A stretch of DNA of 58,583 nucleotides from CAZNNH01 sp964574335 (GTDB lineage Bacteria > Acidobacteriota > Vicinamibacteria > Fen-336). The DNA lies in NCBI GenBank assembly GCA_964574335.1, contig CAZNNH010000020.1, positions 1 through 58,583 on the forward strand. The letters are read 5' to 3'. Numbering within the stretch: position 1 is the first letter of the stretch; every line of letters begins with the position of its first letter. Shown here in pieces: positions 53,976 to 58,583 of this stretch. Below the pieces are notes generated by a model. It did no database searches. It was not told the DNA's origin and was given only the letters and a program-made list of their open reading frames with translations. The translations under genes were made by a program, and so were the position numbers.

Positions 53976-54419
53976 TCAGATCCCGTGCTCCGAGAGGACC
54001 CGGCCGTCCTCTTCGGTGAAGGGGTCCTTCTTGAACAGGCGGTCCAGGAGCCGCTTCTGGTTCCACACCGCCAGGTGGTTCTGCAGCCCGAGCACGCTCA
54101 CCTCGCCGGTCATGGCGGCGCTCTCGCGAAGCAACTGGGGGAGCAGCAGCCGGCCCTGCTTGTCGAGGGCCACCACCTGCCCGAAGAAGTTGACGCGGTC
54201 GAGGAAGCGCTGCTTGGACGGGTTGGCCGAGGGCATCTCGGCCAGCTTGCGCTCGATCTCCAGCCACACCGGCATCGGGTACAGGCGCACGTGTTCCCCG
54301 GTCACCGAGGTGACGAAGAAGTCGCCGCCGTATTGCGATTCGACGATCGAGCGGAAGCTGTTGGGGATCTTGATCCGCCCCTTCTCGTCGATCCGAGCCG
54401 GATGGTTCCCGCGAAGCAT
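53976..54419 (-). CDS. mraZ: MraZ transcription regulator, copy 1 (canonical position)
   Basis: A 147-residue protein with two SpoVT/AbrB-like halves. Each half has the DxxxR DNA-contact motif, IDEKGRIKIP near residue 10 and LDKQGRLLLP near residue 87. MraZ forms a ring-shaped octamer that binds 10-bp-spaced repeats upstream of the dcw operon and regulates it. It has its own promoter-like sequence and box at 54487-54549 and runs directly into rsmH. A second mraZ lies 142 bp upstream. Confidence 0.94.
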   Translation of the reverse strand: MLRGNHPARIDEKGRIKIPNSFRSIVESQYGGDFFVTSVTGEHVRLYPMPVWLEIERKLAEMPSANPSKQRFLDRVNFFGQVVALDKQGRLLLPQLLRESAAMTGEVSVLGLQNHLAVWNQKRLLDRLFKKDPFTEEDGRVLSEHGI

Positions 54420-54486
54420 CAGGTCAATAGGCGCTCAGGCTTGCCGAGCAAAGCCCCCCCGGTCCGGGCGTCTCGACCGTGAGACG

Positions 54487-54516
54487 TTGGACCACTTTTT
54501 TCCACAAATTTCCACT
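54487..54516 (-). promoter_or_regulatory. MraZ box upstream of mraZ copy 1
   Basis: On the minus strand three 10-bp units run in direct repeat: AGTGGAAATT (54516-54507), TGTGGAAAAA (54506-54497) and AGTGGTCCAA (54496-54487). The (A/T)GTGG start with exact 10-bp periodicity is the known form of MraZ binding sites (TGGG- or AAGTG-type repeats one helical turn apart). The box lies just downstream of the predicted -10, where MraZ binding would block transcription. Confidence 0.78.
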
Positions 54517-54519
54517 CGG

Positions 54520-54549
54520 AGTCTAGATTGGCCTTCGGCGGGGTGTCAA
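54520..54549 (-). promoter_or_regulatory. sigma-70-type promoter of mraZ copy 1
   Basis: Minus strand TTGACA (54549-54544), 18-bp spacer, TAGACT (54525-54520). A perfect -35 and a four-of-six -10. The region is notably AT-richer than its surroundings. The MraZ box begins three bases after the -10. Confidence 0.6.
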
Positions 54550-54561
54550 GGCGAAAACGAA

Positions 54562-55062
54562 CTAGCGGCTGGGTTTTGCCTGTGGAAGCGGCTTCGCCGA
54601 GGGAGGCTCGAGGGGGGTCGGAGGGGGCAGCGGCCACTGCAGGTCGAGGGTCACGTCGTCGAGGAAGCGCTCGGACTCACGCACGAAGCCGTCCCACGCC
54701 TCGGGGGCCCAGACCTCGAAGCGGTTCAGCACCCCGACCAGCAGGGCTTCCCGCCCGAGGCCGGCGGCCTGCCTCAGCGGCGGCGGCAGCAGGATGCGTC
54801 CCTGGACGTCGAGCGCGCAGTCGGCGGCCCGGCTGGCCAGCAACCGGGTCAGCGCCTTGACCGGCTTGCTGAAGGTGGGCAGGGCCCGAAGCTGCACCTC
54901 CAGCTTGTCCCACTCGCTGCCCGGGTAGACCGCCAGACACTGGTCGAGGGGCGTCACCACCAGCGACACCTCACCCGCCCGCTCGAGCGCCCGCCGGAAC
55001 ACCGCCGGCACCGGAAGCCGCCCCTTGGGATCGATTCTGTGCCGAAAACTCCCTTTGAACAC
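54562..55062 (-). CDS. MraZ paralogue, copy 2
   Basis: A 166-residue second MraZ. The two DNA-contact motifs are present, IDPKGRLPVP near residue 10 and LDVQGRILLP near 86, so it should bind DNA. It diverges well from copy 1 and carries a Pro-rich tail (about 142-166, PLPPPTPLEPP) not seen in copy 1. The GTG start at 55062 lies just below its own MraZ box. It may form mixed rings with copy 1 or regulate it. It is the first gene of the dcw run and is divergent from folC. Confidence 0.9.
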   Translation of the reverse strand: MFKGSFRHRIDPKGRLPVPAVFRRALERAGEVSLVVTPLDQCLAVYPGSEWDKLEVQLRALPTFSKPVKALTRLLASRAADCALDVQGRILLPPPLRQAAGLGREALLVGVLNRFEVWAPEAWDGFVRESERFLDDVTLDLQWPLPPPTPLEPPSAKPLPQAKPSR

Positions 55063-55076
55063 AGTGCCCTACGAGT

Positions 55077-55106
55077 ATTCCACACATTCTTCCACTTTTC
55101 CACACT
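55077..55106 (-). promoter_or_regulatory. MraZ box upstream of mraZ copy 2
   Basis: On the minus strand AGTGTGGAAA (55106-55097), AGTGGAAGAA (55096-55087) and TGTGTGGAAT (55086-55077), again three units with exact 10-bp period. The same TCTAGAC sequence that overlaps the copy 1 -10 occurs just upstream (near 55122-55128), but no clear -35 is visible. Confidence 0.72.
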
Positions 55107-55182
55107 GAAGGCGGGGTCAGGTCTAGACTTTTGACTTTCTTGGGGCCCGCCGCTCCAGCGGCGCTGCGAGGCCAGGCCGGCT

Positions 55183-56481
55183 ATGATCTCGACCCGCATG
55201 CCACCTGATGCTGGCCCGATGGCCTACCTGACGGCCCGAGCGCAGTTCGGGATCAAGTTCGGCCTGAGCACGATCCGCGCCCTGGCGCGAGCGCTGGGCC
55301 AGCCCCAGCGGACCTACCCCTCGATCCTGGTGGCTGGGACAAACGGGAAGGGCTCGGTGGTGGCCCACGTGGATGCTGCGCTCCGCGCGGCCGGCCTGCG
55401 GGTCGGCCGCTACATCTCGCCGCACCTCTCGAGCATCCACGAGCGGATCGCGGTCGACGGCCGGCCGATCACGCCGGACCAGCTCCGGAGGGTCGTCGCC
55501 CGGGTTCGCGACGCCGCCAGCGAGCTGGTCGCGGCAGGCGCGATCGTGGCTCACCCGACCTACTTCGAGGTCGTCACCGCCGCCGCGCTGGAGCACTTCC
55601 GCCGGCGGCAGGTCGACGTGGCGGTTCTGGAGGTGGGGATGGGAGGACGCCTCGACGCCACCCGCATCTGCGAGCCCATCGTCTCGGCGATCGTCAGCGT
55701 CGACTACGACCACCAGGCCTTCCTGGGCCACACGCTCGCCGCCATCGCCCGCGAGAAGGCCGGCGTCCTGAGACACGGCCGGACGACGGTGCTGGGTTCG
55801 ATGGAGCCGGAGGCGCGGCGCGCCATCGCCCACCGCGCGCGACAGGTGGGGGCGCGTCTGACCGATGCCGCGAGCGGGTCTCGTGTCGACCTCGACCGCC
55901 GGGGCGGCGTTGCGGCCCGGACCCGAACCGGCGCCTACCGGCTCGGCACGCGGTTCGAGTCCGCGCATCAGCGACACAACGCCCTGGTGGCGATCCGGGT
56001 GCTGGAGCAGGCGCGGGGCGCCGGCATCCCCGTCGCGCCGAGAGCCATCGCCCGTGGCCTACGCGAGACGATCTGGCCCGGCCGCCTGCAGTGGCTGCCC
56101 GGCGACCCACCGCTGCTCCTCGATGGCGCCCACAACCCGGCCGGGGCGCGAACCCTCGCCGCCTACCTGTCCGGCCGCCAGCCGTTCATCCTGCTCTTTG
56201 GGATCATGTCGGACAAGGACATCGAGACGGTGGCCGGCACCCTCTTCCCGCTGGCCCGTGCCATGGTCCTCACCCGCGCCCGGGACGCCCGCGCCGCCAC
56301 CCCCGCCGAGATCCGGAGGCGGGCGGGTGTGGCCGCAGCGAACGCCCGCCAGCGTTGCCGACCGCGCGAGGCGCTGGCCCTGGCCCGGCAGCTCGCTCGC
56401 CCCGGCGAACCGGTCGTCGTGGCCGGCAGCCTCTACCTGGTGGGCGAGGTGCTGCGGCTCACCAGAACTCCGCTCTCCTGA
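55183..56481 (+). CDS. folC: folylpolyglutamate/dihydrofolate synthase FolC
   Basis: A Mur-ligase-fold enzyme of up to 432 residues that adds glutamate to folates (and, in bifunctional forms, to dihydropteroate). Motifs are RAQFGIKFGLSTIRAL, ATP loop VAGTNGKGSVVAHV, SPHLSSIHERIAVDG, LEVGMGGRLDAT and LLLDGAHNPAGARTLA. Start choice is open: ATG 55183 overlaps a TATGAT that could be the -10, so ATG 55198 or ATG 55219 (MAYLTARAQFG, matching the family start) may be the true one. It is divergent from the dcw cluster. Confidence 0.9.
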   Translation: MISTRMPPDAGPMAYLTARAQFGIKFGLSTIRALARALGQPQRTYPSILVAGTNGKGSVVAHVDAALRAAGLRVGRYISPHLSSIHERIAVDGRPITPDQLRRVVARVRDAASELVAAGAIVAHPTYFEVVTAAALEHFRRRQVDVAVLEVGMGGRLDATRICEPIVSAIVSVDYDHQAFLGHTLAAIAREKAGVLRHGRTTVLGSMEPEARRAIAHRARQVGARLTDAASGSRVDLDRRGGVAARTRTGAYRLGTRFESAHQRHNALVAIRVLEQARGAGIPVAPRAIARGLRETIWPGRLQWLPGDPPLLLDGAHNPAGARTLAAYLSGRQPFILLFGIMSDKDIETVAGTLFPLARAMVLTRARDARAATPAEIRRRAGVAAANARQRCRPREALALARQLARPGEPVVVAGSLYLVGEVLRLTRTPLS

Positions 56482-56526
56482 GCGAAGCGCCGAAGCGTCA
56501 TCCTGAGGGCGCCCGTCCGGCCGTCG

Positions 56527-56562
56527 CCCGAAGGATCTGGGACTCGGCCCAGATCCTTCGGG
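56527..56562. repeat. perfect 15-bp hairpin downstream of folC
   Basis: Arms CCCGAAGGATCTGGG (56527-56541) and CCCAGATCCTTCGGG (56548-56562) with a 6-base loop. There is no U tract, so it is a poor intrinsic terminator. The surrounding TCATCCTGAG and CGAAGGATCT words are typical of a dispersed repeat I recall from many GC-rich genomes. It could stop transcription from both folC and the convergent thioredoxin genes. Confidence 0.7.
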
Positions 56563-56612
56563 GGTCCAGCCTCGAAGAAGCACTCAGACGGGGCGGCCGG
56601 CGGCCGAGCAGC

Positions 56613-56675
56613 GGATTCTGGGGGCTGAACGGAGGGTTCTGGCGGCCGAACCGCGGGTTCTGGCGGCCGAACCGC
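56613..56675. repeat. three 21-bp tandem repeats
   Basis: Units 56613-56633 (diverged), 56634-56654 and 56655-56675 (identical, GGGTTCTGGCGGCCGAACCG-like, each with a GGTTC/GAACC inverted pair). They lie just past the stop of the minus-strand thioredoxin gene at 56694. The period is a multiple of three and the minus frame reads RFGRQNP repeatedly, but no gene uses it. Confidence 0.8.
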
Positions 56676-56693
56676 GGAAGGCCGGCGGTCGAC

Positions 56694-57224
56694 TCAGGAG
56701 GCCCTGGCCGCCGCGAGCCGCCTGCGCAGGTGGGCCAGGGCGGCGGGCGCATCCCACTCCACCGGCCCCACGTAGCGCTCGCGCACGACACCGTCCGCGT
56801 CGATCAGGTAGGTGGTGGGGAACTCCACCGTCCGGTAGACCCGCTCGGCGAAGAGCCCGCTCGGGTCACGCAGCACCAGGAAGGTGACGCCGTGCTCCTC
56901 GACGAACTGCCGGAGCGCCCTCGTGCTCTCGTCGACCGAGACCCCGATCACCACCAACCCCTGGTCCGAGAGGGCGCGGTGGAGCGCCTCGAGCGACGGC
57001 GTCTCGTGGACGCAGGGCGGGCACCACGAGGCCCAGAAGTTGAGCAGCACGATCCGCCCGCGGAACGAGCCCAGGTCCACCTCGCCGCCGGCCAGCGACG
57101 GCAGCCGCAGCGGGGGTGCCGGCTGATCCAGGGGGAGCTGCGGCTGGCCTCCCGGTCGCACCGACCACAGCGCCGCCAGGACCAGCAGGCTGCCGAACAC
57201 CGCCAGGCGGGCGGGGCGGCTCAC
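56694..57224 (-). CDS. TlpA/ResA-like thioredoxin, periplasmic
   Basis: A 176-residue protein with an N-terminal membrane or signal segment (LAVFGSLLVLAALWSV) and a thioredoxin fold: NFWASWCPPCVHETPSLEAL with the active CPPC, and VEFPTTYLIDADG with the cis-proline. It is likely a thiol reductant for cytochrome c or other envelope proteins, in addition to the operon CcmG. The GTG at 57224 overlaps the upstream thioredoxin stop (GTGA). Confidence 0.88.
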   Translation of the reverse strand: MSRPARLAVFGSLLVLAALWSVRPGGQPQLPLDQPAPPLRLPSLAGGEVDLGSFRGRIVLLNFWASWCPPCVHETPSLEALHRALSDQGLVVIGVSVDESTRALRQFVEEHGVTFLVLRDPSGLFAERVYRTVEFPTTYLIDADGVVRERYVGPVEWDAPAALAHLRRRLAAARAS

Positions 57225-57838
57225 GGCATCCGGGACGCCGGAGATTGGGGCGGTGGGGTGGTGCGTCGGGGGAGCAGGCTCCGTATCTTCGCCCGCACCG
57301 CATTGCTGCGCCACTTCACCGAGCCGAGGTAGACGGCGGCCACCCGGCCGTCGGCGTCCAGCAGGTAGGCTTCGGGGAACCTCCAGGAGCCGTAGGCCTC
57401 ACGCACCGCCACGCCGTTGTCGTCCGACCAGACCAGGAAGGAGAGCTTGTGCCGTCGGATGAAGGCTCGGCGTGTCCGGTCGTCCGGGTCGACGGAGACG
57501 CCGATCACGGTCAGGCCCTGTGGCCCGTAGGTACGGTGGACGGCCTCCACCTCCTCGATCTCCCGCTCGCAGATGTGGCAGCCGGCCAGGAACATCACCA
57601 GCAGCACCGGGTTGCCCCGGAACTTGTGGAGCGAAAGACGGGCGGAGCTGCCCGGGAAGGGGAGGCGCAGGTCGGGGGCCATCTGCCCCACGTCGACCTT
57701 CGGAACCTCCGTGGAGCGCAGCAGCCAGTAGCCGAGCACCGATGCCAGGGCCACGACCAGCACCGCCCCGGCGGTGAGCACGACGCGAAGCCACTTCCGC
57801 CCCGGCACCGCCCGCTCGACCTCGTCCTCGGATCCCAT
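57221..57838 (-). CDS. second thioredoxin/AhpC-like exported protein with CHIC centre
   Basis: A 205-residue protein: an N-terminal membrane helix (VVLTAGAVLVVALASVLGYWLL), then PDLRLPFPGSSARLSLHKFRG and an active-site region FLAGCHICEREIEEVEA, where the CxxC is CHIC and the usual preceding Trp is absent (AGCHIC). WRFPEAYLLDADG supplies the cis-proline loop. The altered centre suggests a different redox potential or partner from its neighbour. It forms a two-gene unit with the downstream TlpA-like gene. Confidence 0.85.
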   Translation of the reverse strand: MGSEDEVERAVPGRKWLRVVLTAGAVLVVALASVLGYWLLRSTEVPKVDVGQMAPDLRLPFPGSSARLSLHKFRGNPVLLVMFLAGCHICEREIEEVEAVHRTYGPQGLTVIGVSVDPDDRTRRAFIRRHKLSFLVWSDDNGVAVREAYGSWRFPEAYLLDADGRVAAVYLGSVKWRSNAVRAKIRSLLPRRTTPPPQSPASRMP

Positions 57839-57847
57839 GACTCGATC

Positions 57848-58327
57848 TTACGACAGGCCGGCCCGGCGGCTCAGCGCCTTGCGTCGTTTCGCCGCGCAAT
57901 CGCGACAGTAGCCGTAGATCTGGTGGCGGTGCCCCTGAACCTCGAAGCCGTGGGCGGCGGCGACCTGCTCCTGCAACCGCTCGATCTCGGGGCTGGTGAA
58001 CTCGAGGATGGCGGAGCAGCCCTGGCAGATCAGGTGGTCGTGGTGCTCGCGGTCGTGGGCGGGCTCGTAGCGGTTCTCGCCGTCTAGCACCAGCTCGCGG
58101 GCGAGCCCCGCCTCCTGGAACAGCTTGAGCGTGCGGTATACGGTGGTCCGGCCGACGTCACGGCGCTTGCGCTGCACCCGCCGGAGCAGCTCGTCGACCG
58201 ACAGGTGCCGCTCGCAGCGCAGGAAGACCTCGAGGATCGCCTCGCGCTGTCCGCTGCGCTTGAGGTGGTGGCGGGCGAGGTGGGCGGAGAGGATCGCCCG
58301 CTCCTTCTGTCCGACCGAGGACCCCAC
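57848..58327 (-). CDS. Fur-family metal-responsive regulator
   Basis: A 159-residue protein: a winged-helix DNA-binding domain (about 1-90; LKRSGQREAILEVFL and VGRTTVYRTLKLFQEAGLA) and a metal-binding dimerisation domain with HHDHLICQGCSAILEF and a C-terminal CRDC pair for structural zinc. It could be Fur, PerR or Zur; sequence alone does not decide. It lies upstream of the two thioredoxin genes on the same strand (9 bp gap) and may be co-transcribed. GTG start at 58327. Confidence 0.88.
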   Translation of the reverse strand: MGSSVGQKERAILSAHLARHHLKRSGQREAILEVFLRCERHLSVDELLRRVQRKRRDVGRTTVYRTLKLFQEAGLARELVLDGENRYEPAHDREHHDHLICQGCSAILEFTSPEIERLQEQVAAAHGFEVQGHRHQIYGYCRDCAAKRRKALSRRAGLS

Positions 58328-58460
58328 GGGCGCGAGGTTAGTGCCGGCCGGCTCGGCCTGTCAACGAACGCCGCCCGGCAGGTGTCGTCCCGGCATCTCG
58401 ACCCGGCCGCCTCGCCCGTGTGTCGAGAAGGGTCGGTCCTGCCGGCTCGCTTGCCGCTCT

Positions 58461-58489
58461 TTGACAGCCGTTAGGCGGAGGGCTAATGT
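58461..58489 (+). promoter_or_regulatory. sigma-70-type promoter of the last gene
   Basis: TTGACA (58461-58466), 17-bp spacer, TAATGT (58484-58489), 21 bases before the ATG at 58511. Perfect -35, partial -10. It lies in the region shared with the divergent fur-type gene. Confidence 0.55.
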
Positions 58490-58510
58490 GCCCGGTGGGG
58501 GGGGGCCGTC

Positions 58511-58583
58511 ATGAGGAGGCTGACCCGTATCGGTCTGGCCGTCGGGGTAGCGGCGGTGGCCCTGGTGCCGCTCTACGGGGACA
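58511..58583 (+). CDS. start of an exported protein (partial)
   Basis: Only the first 24 codons are in the window: MRRLTRIGLAVGVAAVALVP, a basic start plus a hydrophobic run, i.e. a signal peptide or membrane anchor. A G-rich Shine-Dalgarno-like run lies just upstream. The product cannot be identified. It runs off the right edge. Confidence 0.6.
   Translation, partial: MRRLTRIGLAVGVAAVALVPLYGD

Overview
This is a high-GC stretch (roughly two thirds G+C or more by eye) of a diderm, Gram-negative-type bacterial chromosome, probably a draft or metagenomic scaffold because it holds a run of exactly 100 Ns inside a repeat array (32152-32251). A complete System I cytochrome c maturation operon, a MacA/MacB-type exporter, a MurE with the meso-DAP-type motif and the mutS2, dnaG-rpoD and dcw clusters fit a deltaproteobacterial/Myxococcota-like or Acidobacteriota-like organism. 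The sequence alone does not place it further.

Layout. 1-3150 is an insertion-sequence graveyard. It holds a broken IS21-type istB, two fragments of an IS91-type transposase, two copies of three 20-bp repeats that look like an element end, a shortened in-frame copy of the VKOR gene, and an intact PIN-toxin/antitoxin pair with a palindromic operator. 3156-11842 (minus strand) is one tightly overlapped operon, ccmA-B-C-D-E-F-G-H-I followed by a VKOR-DsbA fusion: haem export, delivery and ligation plus thiol redox control in the periplasm. 11962-17006 carries an FHA-domain membrane protein, a DUF971 protein, a large Rossmann-fold protein, larB and an HtrA protease. 17305-23178 is mutS2-dnaG-rpoD on the plus strand. 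23175-27590 holds an EEP-fold protein, a FecR-like protein, a CAT-anticodon tRNA, a zinc-ribbon coiled-coil protein, a YfiH/PgeF-type protein and a TIM-barrel glycosidase-like protein. 27606-31903 (minus) encodes a MacA-like adaptor, two paralogous MacB-type permeases and an ATPase. A B12-binding-type radical SAM gene runs into the repeat array and assembly gap. A proline-rich protein and a flotillin follow.

36572-55062 (minus) is the division/cell-wall cluster in the order mraZ2-mraZ1-rsmH-ftsL-ftsI-murE-murF-mraY-(small ORF)-murD-ftsW-murG-murC-murB-ftsQ-ftsA-(zinc-ribbon)-ftsZ. It makes the UDP-MurNAc-pentapeptide, lipid I/II and the septal machinery, with 1-16 nt overlaps at most junctions. 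55183-58583 has folC, two thioredoxin-like lipoprotein-type thiol proteins, a Fur-family regulator and the start of an exported protein.

The most unusual points are these. (1) A REPIN-like repeat family built on GGGGACA-(T/C)GA-(C/T)CC sits in frame at the 3' end of murG. It adds a 74-residue repeat-encoded tail while preserving the murG/murC overlap, and a related 30-bp array extends the radical SAM protein. (2) Two tandem mraZ genes each have their own 3 x 10-bp GTGG-type MraZ box. (3) ftsA and ftsW both appear to start with CTG. (4) The VKOR 3' end is duplicated as a mosaic beside IS91/IS21 remnants.
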